Source: an uncultured Porphyromonadaceae bacterium (GTDB taxonomy: Bacteria; Bacteroidota; Bacteroidia; Bacteroidales; Muribaculaceae). From it: DNA of 64,000 nt. The notes below the pieces were generated by a model that saw only the letters and a program-made list of their open reading frames with translations, made no database searches and had not been told where the DNA came from. This document shows, piece after piece, positions 49,959 to 58,348 of this stretch. The number at the start of each line of letters is the position of its first letter. Position 1 is the stretch's first letter. Location: assembly GCA_902495245.1 (NCBI GenBank), contig CABUWI010000011.1, positions 1 to 64,000 on the forward strand, in the 5' to 3' direction. The position numbers and the translations under genes were made by a program.

Positions 49959-51575
49959 TTAATTCTTGATTTTTTGGCCGTGGGTGGCGATGGCGGCGGC
50001 TTCGGCGGCTTCGACCTGAGCCTCGGTGGGGACGTAGTCGGCGGGCCATTTGGAAACTTGCGAGGGCTTGCGGCCTTCAATCTGCCAGTCGAAGGGATAG
50101 AAGTGGGCGTCGGGGTTGCGCCAGCTCGGTTTGCGCAGGGCGTAGACCACGAGCGGCAGCGCTACGAAGAGGGCGACTCCGGCAAGGAGTATGCCGACGT
50201 AGACCACGGGGCTGCCCGTGTCGATCTGCGACGGCGGTATGTAGCTCAGCAGCAGGGCGAGCACGGCGCCGCCGACGCCGAGAATGCAGACCACCCACTG
50301 CCCGACCTTGCCGCCGGGCACACGGAAGCCGCGGGGCTTGAGGGGCTGAGTGCGGCGCAGGCGCAGAAAGGCGCCGTAGATCATCAGCACCATGATGAGG
50401 TAGATAATCGTGGCCATCTGCGACATTATCTGATAGGCCGACTCGACGGTGGGGAGCACGATGAGCACGAGGCTGAGAATCGAGACGAACACGCCGGCCA
50501 CAATCATGACGGGCTTGTTGACGCCGCGGGCGTTGGTTGTCTGCATCGCCATGGGCAGATAGCCCGAGCGGGCCACGGCCATGAGGCCCACGGAGGGGCC
50601 GTTGACCAGCGCGCTGACCTGGCCGATGACGCCGACCATGATGAGCAGGGCGAGGACATTGCCCATCCATTCGAGGCCGATGCTGCCCCAGAGCACGTTG
50701 TAGGCCGTCAGGAGCGACTGCACGAGGTCAATCTTGGCCGAGGGTATGACGAGGCCGACAATGAGAGTGCCGACGGCATACATGGCCACGATTACGATAA
50801 TCGACAGGAAGACGGCGCGCGGATAGTCGCGGGCCGGGTTGCGCATGTCGTTGATGTGGACGGCCTGCATCTCCATGCCGCCGTAGAAGAGGAAGATTGA
50901 GGCGGCGAGCACGATGGTGCCGACATGAGAGAAGTCGGGAAAGAAGGGCATCGGCTCGAGGTCGATTGTCTTGCCGAGACAGATGTAGACAATGCCGAGA
51001 ATGATGAGAATGGCGCCGGGAATGATGGTGCCGAACAGGCCGCCGAGCGTGCTGACGCGGTTGGCGGCCTTGGTGCCGCGGAAGGAGTTGAGCGTAACGC
51101 CCCAGTAGACCAGCAGGGCGATGACAAGGGTGTAGAGCTTGTTTGAGGCCAGTTTGGCGTCGAAGCTCTCGGGCCAGAAGATGTAGGCCAGCGCAACGGC
51201 GCCGAACATGAGCACGGTGGGGAACCAGATGATTATTGTCTGCCACTCAAGATACATGGCCGTCCAGCCCCACCTCGGCCCGAAGGCCTCGGAGACCCAG
51301 CGGTAGAGGCCGCCCTGCTTTGTGTAGGTCGAGGCGAGCTCGGCACACACCAGCGAGAAGGGGAGCAGGAACACCACGGCGGCAAAAATATAGTAGAAAA
51401 TCGACTGAATGCCGAACTTGGCCTCGGAGGGGAGGCCGCGCAGGCTCAGTATGGAGGTGGTGATCAGAATTGCCATCGCCATCATGGTGATTGACCCGCG
51501 GGCGGTCGACACGGGCTTTTGGCGTCCCGACGCCGTCAGTTCGGGTTGGGGCGGCTGTTGTGTTGTCTTGCTCAT
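49959..51575 (-). CDS. GadC-like amino acid antiporter
   Basis: 538 residues with twelve predicted spans, APC superfamily. Near the start TMMAMAILITTSILSLRGLPSEAKFG and QGGLYRWVSEAFGPRWGW match glutamate:GABA antiporters (GadC), which exchange extracellular glutamate for cytoplasmic GABA in acid resistance. The C-terminal cytoplasmic tail (YPFDWQIEGRKPSQVSKWPADYVPTEAQ) resembles the pH-sensing plug of GadC. No glutamate decarboxylase or glutaminase gene is adjacent. The start at 51575 is the first in-frame ATG. No clear promoter box was found. Confidence 0.85.
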   Translation of the reverse strand: MSKTTQQPPQPELTASGRQKPVSTARGSITMMAMAILITTSILSLRGLPSEAKFGIQSIFYYIFAAVVFLLPFSLVCAELASTYTKQGGLYRWVSEAFGPRWGWTAMYLEWQTIIIWFPTVLMFGAVALAYIFWPESFDAKLASNKLYTLVIALLVYWGVTLNSFRGTKAANRVSTLGGLFGTIIPGAILIILGIVYICLGKTIDLEPMPFFPDFSHVGTIVLAASIFLFYGGMEMQAVHINDMRNPARDYPRAVFLSIIVIVAMYAVGTLIVGLVIPSAKIDLVQSLLTAYNVLWGSIGLEWMGNVLALLIMVGVIGQVSALVNGPSVGLMAVARSGYLPMAMQTTNARGVNKPVMIVAGVFVSILSLVLIVLPTVESAYQIMSQMATIIYLIMVLMIYGAFLRLRRTQPLKPRGFRVPGGKVGQWVVCILGVGGAVLALLLSYIPPSQIDTGSPVVYVGILLAGVALFVALPLVVYALRKPSWRNPDAHFYPFDWQIEGRKPSQVSKWPADYVPTEAQVEAAEAAAIATHGQKIKN

Positions 51576-51676
51576 AGAGAGGTTACAGCTGAGAGTCTGG
51601 TAAGGTTGTTAATATGCAATGAAAACAACCTGCGCCAGACAATGGTTCGGCACTGCCGCCGGTCGAAAATTTTTCG

Positions 51677-51684
51677 TAACTTTG
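51677..51684 (+). promoter_or_regulatory. -7 box before the YbaK-type gene
   Basis: TAACTTTG ends 10 bases before the ATG at 51695, so the leader is only about 3-6 bases. Confidence 0.6.
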
Positions 51685-51694
51685 CAGACGGATT

Positions 51695-52207
51695 ATGGAA
51701 GCAGAACGACGACAGAAAGTTTTCGACTGGCTCGCTAACGCCGGCATCGGCTACGAGCTCCACGAGCACCCCGCGGCCGCCACGGTTGAGACCGCGCTGA
51801 AATATTGGGCCGACCTGCCCGGCGTTACCCACTGCAAGAACCTGTTTCTTCGCAACCACAAGGGCGACCGCCACTATCTGGTGATTCTCGAGTGCCACAA
51901 GCAGCTTGACATTCGCGCCCTGTGGCATCAGCTCGGCGAGAGCCGCCTCTCGTTCGCCTCGGCCGAGCGCATGATGAAATATCTGGGCACGACGCCCGGC
52001 TCCGTGTCGCTTTTCAGCCTCATCAACGACGAGGGCAACGCCGTGAGCCTGCTGCTCGACGCCGACCTTGCCTCGGCCGACCGCATCAGCTTCCACCCCA
52101 ACGACAACACCGCCTCGCTGGTCATTGACCGCGAAGGCTTCAGCCGCTTCCTCGCCCTCTGCGGCAACCGCCATCGCTTCATTCGCCTGCCGCAAGCGGC
52201 AAATTAA
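51695..52207 (+). CDS. YbaK/ProX-type aminoacyl-tRNA deacylase
   Basis: 170 residues, a single editing domain: GIGYELHEHPAAATVETAL, THCKNLFLRNHKGDRHYLVIL, LWHQLGESRLSFASAERMMKYLGTTPGSVS, with the conserved substrate-pocket lysine in KNLFL. The family hydrolyses mischarged Ala- or Cys-tRNA(Pro) (ProXp-ala, also called PrdX or prolyl-tRNA synthetase associated domain). The specificity here is not decided. It is nearly leaderless and is followed by an AT-rich array that begins at its stop codon. Confidence 0.85.
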   Translation: MEAERRQKVFDWLANAGIGYELHEHPAAATVETALKYWADLPGVTHCKNLFLRNHKGDRHYLVILECHKQLDIRALWHQLGESRLSFASAERMMKYLGTTPGSVSLFSLINDEGNAVSLLLDADLASADRISFHPNDNTASLVIDREGFSRFLALCGNRHRFIRLPQAAN

Positions 52208-52284
52208 AAATTAAGAATTACGAATGGGTTGGCACGACGCACAAAAGTGCCGATTTTTAATTTTTAATTCTTAATTCTTAATTC
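52203..52284. repeat. AATTAAGAATTA-type array with an inverted partner
   Basis: AAATTAAAAATTAAGAATTA at 52201-52220 is partly inverted at 52256-52284 (TTTTTAATTCTTAATTCTTAATTC), so the 163-base gap can form a weak AT hairpin. Sequence of the same type occurs at 12650-12680. It contains the stop codon of the YbaK-type gene. Confidence 0.6.
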
Positions 52285-52299
52285 CCCCTGCGCGAAAGT

Positions 52300-52331
52300 T
52301 TTGACGGTTTGGAAATAATTGCGTATCTTTG
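52300..52331 (+). promoter_or_regulatory. Promoter of pnp
   Basis: TTTG 52300-52303, a 20-base spacer, TATCTTTG 52324-52331; leader of about 35 bases to the ATG at 52370. Confidence 0.75.
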
Positions 52332-52369
52332 CGCGATATTTTGAAGTGTTATAACCTTTTTTAAGCTAA

Positions 52370-54604
52370 ATGAAACCAATAAAGAAAACCATCACACTGC
52401 CTGATGGCCGCGAAATCACCCTGGAGACAGGCAAGCTCGCCAAACAGGCCGATGGAGCCGTAGAGCTGCGCATGGGTAACACCATGATTCTTGCAACGGT
52501 CGTTTCAGCAAAAGAAGCCGGCGAGGGCGTCGACTTCATGCCTCTGACCGTGGAGTACAAAGAGAAATTTTCATCAAACGGCCGTTTTCCGGGCGGATTC
52601 CTCAAACGCGAAGGCCGTGCCTCCGACTATGAAATTCTGACCGCACGCCTGATTGACCGCGTGCTGCGTCCCCTGTTCCCCGACAACTACCACGCCGACA
52701 CAATCGTGCAGGTTACGATGTATAGCGCCGACGGAGTCGACGCGCCCGACGCACTGGCCGGTCTGGCCGCATCGGCCGCGCTGACCGTCAGCGACGTCCC
52801 CTTCCAGGGCCCGATTTCCGAGGTGCGCGTGGCGCGCATCAACGGCGAGTTCGTAATCGACCCGACCTTCGAGCAGATGAAAGACGCCGACCTCGAGCTC
52901 ATGGTCGGTGCCACCTACGACAACATCATGATGGTCGAGGGCGAGATGAACGAGGTGAGCGAGCAGGTGCTGCTCGACGCCCTCAAGGCCGCCCACGAGG
53001 CCATCAAGGTTCAGTGCGTGGCCCAGATGGAGCTGGCCAAGGAAGTCGGCAACACCAAGCGCGAATACTGCCACGAAGTCAACGACGAAGAGCTGCGCAA
53101 GGACGTTCACGACAAGTGCTACGACAAGGCATATGCCATTGCAAAGCAGGGCTGCGCCGACAAGCACTGGCGCGCCGACAGCTTCGCCGCCATCTGCGAC
53201 GAATATATCGCCTCGCTGCCCGAAGAGGAGCAGGAAGAGAAGACCCCGCTGGTCAAGCGCTACTATCACGACGTAGAGAAGGAGGCCATGCGCCGCTGCG
53301 TGCTCGACGAGGGCATTCGCCTCGACGGCCGCAAGACCACCGAAATCCGCCCCATCTGGTGCGAGACCGACTATCTGCCCGGCCCTCACGGCTCGGCCGT
53401 GTTTACCCGCGGCGAGACCCAGAGCCTCGCAACGGTTACGCTCGGCACCAAGCTCGACGAGAAAATCATTGACGAAGTTCTCGACCAGGGCCACGAGCGT
53501 TTCCTGCTCCACTATAACTTCCCGCCCTTCTCGACCGGCGAGGCACGCGCTCCGCGCGGCGTGAGCCGTCGCGAAGTGGGCCACGGCAACCTTGCCCACC
53601 GCGCCCTCAAGCGCATGCTGCCCGAAGGCTTCCCCTATGTTACCCGCGTGGTGAGCGACATTCTCGAAAGCAACGGCTCCAGCTCGATGGCCACCGTCTG
53701 CGCCGGCACTCTGGCGCTGCTCGACGCCGGCGTCAAGATGCGCCGCCCCGTTGCCGGCATCGCCATGGGCCTGATTTCAGACGGCTCGAAGTGGGCCGTG
53801 CTCTCCGACATTCTCGGCGATGAAGACCACCTCGGCGACATGGACTTCAAGGTTACCGGCACCACCGAGGGCATCACCGCCACTCAGATGGACATCAAGT
53901 GCGACGGCCTCAGCTACGAGATTCTCGAAAAGGCTCTCATGCAGGCCCGCGACGGCCGTCTCCACATTCTCAACATCATCAACGAAACGATTCCCGCTCC
54001 GCGCGAAGACTATAAGCCCAACGTGCCCCGCATCGTAACGATGACCATTCCCAAAGACCTCATCGGCGCCGTCATCGGCCCGGGCGGAAAGGTCATTCAG
54101 GGCATTCAGGAAGAAAGCGGCGCCGCCGTCAGCATCGACGAAATCAACAACGAGGGCTACATCGAAGTGGCCGCCCCCAACAAGGACGCCATTGACCGCG
54201 CCCTGGCCATGATCAAGGCCATCGTCGCCCAGCCCGAAGAGGGCGAGGTCTACACCGGCAAGGTGATGACCATTCAGGATTTCGGCGCATTCGTGCAGTT
54301 CATGCCCAACCGCGACGGCCTGCTCCACATCTCTGAAATTTCGTGGGACCGCCTGCCCGACATGGAGGCCAGCGGCCTCAAGGAGGGCGACGAAGTTACC
54401 GTCAAGCTCATCGAAATCGACCAGAAGACCGGCAAGTACCGCCTGTCGATGCGCGCTCTGCAGCCCAAGCCCGAAGGCTGGGTTGAGCGTCCCCGCGAAC
54501 CGCGCCGCCCCCGTGGCGAAGGCTCAGAGCGCGGCGAACGCCGTGAGCGCCGCGACCGCGGCGAACGTGGCGACCGCGGACCCCGCAGCCCGCGCCGCGA
54601 CTGA
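52370..54604 (+). CDS. pnp: Polynucleotide phosphorylase
   Basis: 744 residues. A phosphorolytic 3'-5' exoribonuclease and RNA-degradation enzyme. Order: first RNase PH domain (about 10-230, KFSSNGRFPGGFLKREGR), helical domain, second RNase PH domain (about 320-545, FPPFSTGEARAPRG and the acidic active-site region LGDEDHLGDMDFKVTGT), KH domain (about 555-615, IGAVIGPGGKVIQ), S1 domain (about 620-690, GKVMTIQDFGAFVQF). A C-terminal tail of about 45 residues is rich in Arg, Gly, Glu and Asp (RGERRERRDRGERGDRG) and probably binds RNA or partners. It has a promoter and a strong terminator. Confidence 0.97.
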   Translation: MKPIKKTITLPDGREITLETGKLAKQADGAVELRMGNTMILATVVSAKEAGEGVDFMPLTVEYKEKFSSNGRFPGGFLKREGRASDYEILTARLIDRVLRPLFPDNYHADTIVQVTMYSADGVDAPDALAGLAASAALTVSDVPFQGPISEVRVARINGEFVIDPTFEQMKDADLELMVGATYDNIMMVEGEMNEVSEQVLLDALKAAHEAIKVQCVAQMELAKEVGNTKREYCHEVNDEELRKDVHDKCYDKAYAIAKQGCADKHWRADSFAAICDEYIASLPEEEQEEKTPLVKRYYHDVEKEAMRRCVLDEGIRLDGRKTTEIRPIWCETDYLPGPHGSAVFTRGETQSLATVTLGTKLDEKIIDEVLDQGHERFLLHYNFPPFSTGEARAPRGVSRREVGHGNLAHRALKRMLPEGFPYVTRVVSDILESNGSSSMATVCAGTLALLDAGVKMRRPVAGIAMGLISDGSKWAVLSDILGDEDHLGDMDFKVTGTTEGITATQMDIKCDGLSYEILEKALMQARDGRLHILNIINETIPAPREDYKPNVPRIVTMTIPKDLIGAVIGPGGKVIQGIQEESGAAVSIDEINNEGYIEVAAPNKDAIDRALAMIKAIVAQPEEGEVYTGKVMTIQDFGAFVQFMPNRDGLLHISEISWDRLPDMEASGLKEGDEVTVKLIEIDQKTGKYRLSMRALQPKPEGWVERPREPRRPRGEGSERGERRERRDRGERGDRGPRSPRRD

Positions 54605-54628
54605 TTCGCAATCCCGCAACCCCGCCGA

Positions 54629-54666
54629 CGCCCCGCAGCCCTAACGCCGCGGGGCGCCATTTTTTT
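54629..54666 (+). terminator. Intrinsic terminator after pnp
   Basis: CGCCCCGC (54629-54636) pairs with GCGGGGCG (54649-54656), followed within 4 bases by a run of seven T (54660-54666). Confidence 0.85.
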
Positions 54667-54683
54667 CGCCGACATGAACCAAA

Positions 54684-54745
54684 CCAATTAGACTAATTGG
54701 ACTAATTGGACTAATTAGACCAATTGGACTAATTACTCTAATCAG
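54684..54745. repeat. Nine-base periodic array (ATTGGACTA type)
   Basis: Six to seven head-to-tail 9-mers such as ATTAGACTA, ATTGGACTA and ATTAGACCA, with a quasi-palindrome around CCAATTGG. It is related to 14586-14640. It lies between the pnp terminator and the miaB promoter box (TAACTTTG, 54793-54800). Confidence 0.75.
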
Positions 54746-54826
54746 TTTTCCTAAAAATTCAAAAAAGGGGCGGAGTTAAGGCGATTTTTCGCTAACTTTG
54801 CGCTATAATATATAGTTTTGAGCCTG

Positions 54827-56143
54827 ATGAAGAAACTTTTGATTGAAACATACGGGTGTCAGATGAACGTGGCCGACAGCGAGGTCGTGGCCGCCGTGAT
54901 GCAGATGGGCGGCTACGAGACCACCGACGACATCGCCGACGCCGACGCCATCTTTCTGAACACCTGCTCTATCCGCGACAACGCCGAACAGAAAATCCTG
55001 AGCCGCCTGAGCGCGCTGAACGCCATGCGCCGCAAGTCGGGGCGCCCGGCGCGCATCGGCGTCATCGGCTGCATGGCCGAGCGCGTGGGCCGCGACCTGG
55101 TCGAGCGCCACGGCGTGGACCTCGTGGCCGGCCCCGACAGCTATCTCGACCTGCCGGCCCTCATGGCGTCGGCCGAGCGCGGCATTCCCGCCGTCAACGT
55201 CGAGCTGAGCACCACCGAGACCTATCGCGACATCTTGCCGCGCCGCATCGGCTCGAACGGCGTGAGCGGCTTTGTGAGCATCATGCGCGGCTGCAACAAT
55301 TTCTGCACCTACTGCATCGTGCCCTACACCCGCGGGCGCGAGCGCTCGCGCGAGCCGCAGAGCATTCTGCGCGAGGTAGCCGACCTGGCCGACCGCGGCT
55401 ACAAGGAGGTTACGCTGCTGGGGCAGAACGTCAACTCCTACCGCTTCGAAGCCGACGGCGCCGCCACCGACTTCGCCGCGCTGCTGCAGATGGTGGCCGA
55501 CGCGGCGCCGCAGATGCGCGTGCGCTTCACGACGTCCCACCCCCGCGACATGTCTGACGACATCATCGCCGCCATCGCCTCGCGGCCAAACATTGCGCGC
55601 CATGTCCACCTGCCCGTCCAGAGCGGCTCGGACGCCGTGCTCAAGGCCATGAACCGCCACTATGACCGCGAGTGGTATCTGGGCCGCGTCGACGCCATCA
55701 GGCGCGCCATGCCCGACTGCGCAATCACCACAGACCTCTTCACCGGTTTCCACGGCGAGACCGAGGCCGACTTCGAGCAGACGCTCGAGCTGATGCGCAC
55801 GGTCGGCTTCGACGCCGCGTTCATGTTCAAATATTCCGAGCGCCCCGGCACCGTGGCCTCGCGCACCATGCCCGACAACATTCCCGAAGAGGTCAAGATT
55901 GACCGCCTGAACCGAATGATTGCCCTGCAGAACGAGCTCTCGCTCGCCGCCAACCGCCGCGACATCGGCCGTACGTTCGACGTGCTCATCGAGGGCGTCA
56001 GCAAGCGCAGCACCGAGCAGTGGGTGGGACGCACGAGCCAGAACAAGACCGTCGTGTTCAGCCGCGCGGCGGGTCAGAAAGTGGGCATGACCGTGCCCGT
56101 TACCATTAAAGACGCAACCTCAGCAACCCTCCTCAGCCTATGA
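54827..56143 (+). CDS. miaB: tRNA 2-methylthioadenosine synthase MiaB
   Basis: 438 residues from the ATG at 54827 (a TTG three codons upstream is less likely). It adds a methylthio group to isopentenyl-A37 in tRNAs. N-terminal MTTase domain: ETYGCQMNVADSE, FLNTCSIRDNAEQK and a third cluster cysteine in GVIGCMAER. Radical SAM domain: GCNNFCTYCIVPYTRGRERSR (CxxxCxxC, about 156-176). A C-terminal TRAM domain starts near 372. The stop overlaps the next start by 4 bases, and the next genes run to birA and tsaE in the same direction. Confidence 0.96.
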   Translation: MKKLLIETYGCQMNVADSEVVAAVMQMGGYETTDDIADADAIFLNTCSIRDNAEQKILSRLSALNAMRRKSGRPARIGVIGCMAERVGRDLVERHGVDLVAGPDSYLDLPALMASAERGIPAVNVELSTTETYRDILPRRIGSNGVSGFVSIMRGCNNFCTYCIVPYTRGRERSREPQSILREVADLADRGYKEVTLLGQNVNSYRFEADGAATDFAALLQMVADAAPQMRVRFTTSHPRDMSDDIIAAIASRPNIARHVHLPVQSGSDAVLKAMNRHYDREWYLGRVDAIRRAMPDCAITTDLFTGFHGETEADFEQTLELMRTVGFDAAFMFKYSERPGTVASRTMPDNIPEEVKIDRLNRMIALQNELSLAANRRDIGRTFDVLIEGVSKRSTEQWVGRTSQNKTVVFSRAAGQKVGMTVPVTIKDATSATLLSL

Positions 56144-56889
56144 AAAAACTTGTCTACCTTCCGGTTGCCCTCGCGGCCGTCATCGCCCTGAGCGCGTTCC
56201 GCGACCCCGTCGTGCCCGACATGGAGCAGATTCGCCGCGAAGTCTCCGACCCCGCGTCGAAATACTACTACCCCACCCTCATGCGCGCCTACGAGCGCAA
56301 CGAAACCGTCATGACCCTCGACGACTACCGCCGCCTCTATCTGGGCTACATGTTCGAGGAAGATTTCAACCCCTACCGCACGTCGGCCTACGCCAACATC
56401 GTCGAAGAGCTCTACTTCAAGTCGCAGCACTCAAAGAGCGAGTGCGACCGCATTATCAAATATGCCGAGCTCTCGCTCAAAGACAATCCCTTCGACCTCC
56501 AGCAGATTGACTATCTAATCTACGCCCTGCGCGAAAAGAAGAAGAACAACATTGCCAACATCTGGCAATATCGCCTCAACCATCTACTCGAAGCCATCGT
56601 CAGCACCGGCACCGGCCTCGACCGCAAGCAGCCATGGATTGTGGTCAGCCCCCAGCACGAATATTTTCTGCTGAACCGTCTGGGCCACGTGGCCCAGAAC
56701 TTCGAGTTCGAGGCGCCGGGCATTGACCACATCACCGTCGCCCCAAAAAGCGCCAAAGACTCTACCGACTATTACTTCAACAACCTCTACTTCCTGAAGG
56801 AGTATCGCAAGAAGTTTCCCGCCGACAGCGACGCCGGCTCAACCGACAGCAACGATGAAGACGACGAAGACACAACTGCAGATTATTGA
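56140..56889 (+). CDS. Secreted DUF4919 protein
   Basis: 249 residues. An N-terminal signal peptide (MKKLVYLPVALAAVIALSAF) is followed by a helical domain typical of DUF4919: VSDPASKYYYPTLMRAYERN, TLDDYRRLYLGYMFEEDFNPYR, and a later GLDRKQPWIVVSPQHEYFLLNRLG. The C-terminus is acidic (SDAGSTDSNDEDDEDTT). The family is found in Bacteroidetes and its function is unknown. It overlaps miaB by 4 bases and birA by 35 bases, so all three genes are probably on one transcript, without obvious functional link. Confidence 0.85.
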   Translation: MKKLVYLPVALAAVIALSAFRDPVVPDMEQIRREVSDPASKYYYPTLMRAYERNETVMTLDDYRRLYLGYMFEEDFNPYRTSAYANIVEELYFKSQHSKSECDRIIKYAELSLKDNPFDLQQIDYLIYALREKKKNNIANIWQYRLNHLLEAIVSTGTGLDRKQPWIVVSPQHEYFLLNRLGHVAQNFEFEAPGIDHITVAPKSAKDSTDYYFNNLYFLKEYRKKFPADSDAGSTDSNDEDDEDTTADY

Positions 56890-57568
56890 CAGCTGCGAGA
56901 GCACCAACTCGGCGCTCGACCCCTCGGCGCCCCACGGCACCGCCCTCATGGCCCGCTGCCAGAGCGCCGGGCGCGGACAGCGCGGCAACTCGTGGGAGAG
57001 CGAGCCGGGCAAGAACATAACCCTCAGCCTCATGCTGCGGCCCGACGGCCTGCCCGCCGCGCGCCAGTTCGAGCTGAGCGAGGCCGTGAGCCTCGGAGTG
57101 GCCGACCTGCTCGACAACCTGGGCATCGGCGACGTCTGCGTCAAGTGGCCAAACGACATCTACGTGGCCGACCGCAAAATCGCCGGCATTCTCATCGAGA
57201 ACACCGTCAGCGGCCCGCTGATTTCCCGCGCCGTGGCCGGCATCGGCCTCAACGTCAACCAGGCCGAATTCCGCAGCGACGCACCCAACCCCGTGTCGCT
57301 GCGTCAGCTCACGGGCACTGACCACCCCGTCGACCAACTGGCCGCCGACCTGCTCGACTGCATCATGAACCGCCTGGGCCGCGACAACCACCACGACTAT
57401 TGCTGCCGCCTCTGGCGCGGCCAGGGCGAATGGCCCTGGGAAGTCGCCGCCACCGGCGAGACCTTCACCGCCGCCATTGACGACGTCTTGCCCGACGGAC
57501 GCCTCCGCCTCAGCGGCCGCGAGCCCTTCGCCTTCAAGGAAGTGCGCCCCGTAGGATTCAAAAACTAA
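56855..57568 (+). CDS. birA: Biotin-[acetyl-CoA-carboxylase] ligase, catalytic form
   Basis: 237 residues. It attaches biotin to acetyl-CoA carboxylase and other biotin proteins. Motifs are GRGQRGNSWES (biotinyl-AMP loop), KWPNDIYVADRKIAGILIE, and GIGLNVNQ. There is no N-terminal helix-turn-helix, so it is not expected to be a repressor like the E. coli protein. The C-terminal SH3-like domain is present (about 190-237). The start at 56855 overlaps the DUF4919 gene by 35 bases. Confidence 0.94.
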   Translation: MKTTKTQLQIIDSCESTNSALDPSAPHGTALMARCQSAGRGQRGNSWESEPGKNITLSLMLRPDGLPAARQFELSEAVSLGVADLLDNLGIGDVCVKWPNDIYVADRKIAGILIENTVSGPLISRAVAGIGLNVNQAEFRSDAPNPVSLRQLTGTDHPVDQLAADLLDCIMNRLGRDNHHDYCCRLWRGQGEWPWEVAATGETFTAAIDDVLPDGRLRLSGREPFAFKEVRPVGFKN

Positions 57569-57586
57569 CCATTTTCAAAAAAACAC

Positions 57587-58009
57587 ATGAAGACCATCAC
57601 TGTCGAAAATCCCGACTCACTCCCCGCCGCCGCACGCCGGTTCATCGCCGACATGGGCGACCGCACCGTCGTTGCCCTCCACGGCGAGATGGGCGCCGGC
57701 AAAACCACGTTCATCAACGCCCTCTGCCGCGAACTCGGCGTGGAATCAGACCCCACCGCCAGCCCCACCTTCGCCCTGGTCAACGAATATCGCTCGGACA
57801 CCACCGCCGAACTCATCTACCACTTCGACCTCTACCGCCTCGAAAACCTCGACGAAGCCATCGACATGGGCATCGAAGACTATCTTGACTGCGGCGCCCT
57901 CTGCCTTATCGAATGGCCCGACGTGGTCGACCCCATGCTACCCGACGACACCATCGACCTCACCATCACCGTCAACCCCGACGGCTCGCGCACCCTCAGC
58001 TACGACTGA
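57587..58009 (+). CDS. tsaE: tRNA threonylcarbamoyladenosine synthesis ATPase TsaE
   Basis: 140 residues. TsaE is the ATPase that drives the TsaB-TsaD complex making t6A in tRNA. P-loop LHGEMGAGKTTFINALC; then ASPTFALVNEY and the conserved YHFDLYRLE...DEAIDMGIEDY region, and LIEWPD. The length is normal for the family. It starts 18 bases after birA. Confidence 0.95.
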   Translation: MKTITVENPDSLPAAARRFIADMGDRTVVALHGEMGAGKTTFINALCRELGVESDPTASPTFALVNEYRSDTTAELIYHFDLYRLENLDEAIDMGIEDYLDCGALCLIEWPDVVDPMLPDDTIDLTITVNPDGSRTLSYD

Positions 58010-58070
58010 CCACCGCTCCTACATGGGGGCGGCTCCGGCGGGAAAACTGCAAGTCTTTAACAACCGCAAC

Positions 58071-58102
58071 TTTGGTTTATTCGTTATAATGTTGTAAATT
58101 TG
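58071..58102 (+). promoter_or_regulatory. Promoter of the 58-residue protein gene
   Basis: TTTG 58071-58074, a 20-base spacer, TAAATTTG 58095-58102; leader of about 20 bases to the ATG at 58125. Confidence 0.7.
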
Positions 58103-58124
58103 CGCTATAAAAACAGAATCTGAT

Positions 58125-58301
58125 ATGGCAACTCCGATTAAAGCGGTTCCTATCCTTACCGGTGCATTGGCTGACGATTTTGTACGTCAGGCCGAAGAAA
58201 ACGAGCGTAAACCGCGCCGTGTTCTTTCGGAAGAAAAGGAGAAAAAAATCGCAGAGATAATGCGTCGTTCGCGTGAGTTTGTTCCCTCGTGGCTCAAATA
58301 A
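58125..58301 (+). CDS. Small antitoxin-like protein, no adjacent toxin
   Basis: 58 residues, MATPIKAVPILTGALADDFV at the start, then a charged helical part (QAEENERKPRRVLSEEKEKK) and a C-terminal FVPSWLK. The TPIKAVPxLTG opening is reminiscent of small Bacteroidetes proteins annotated as antitoxins of PIN- or Fic-type systems, but no toxin gene is present on either side. It has its own promoter and ends 47 bases before the regulator gene. It may be an orphan antitoxin, or a small protein with another role. A precursor peptide for the exporter at 63059 is less likely, because no double-glycine leader is seen. Confidence 0.65.
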   Translation: MATPIKAVPILTGALADDFVRQAEENERKPRRVLSEEKEKKIAEIMRRSREFVPSWLK

Positions 58302-58336
58302 TGAGCGACTCCGGCTATATTTAATTCTTCGGTCAG

Positions 58337-58344
58337 TAACTTTG
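58337..58344 (+). promoter_or_regulatory. -7 box immediately before the TPR/HTH regulator
   Basis: TAACTTTG ends 4 bases before the GTG start at 58349, implying a leaderless or nearly leaderless transcript. Confidence 0.65.
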
Positions 58345-58348
58345 CGGT

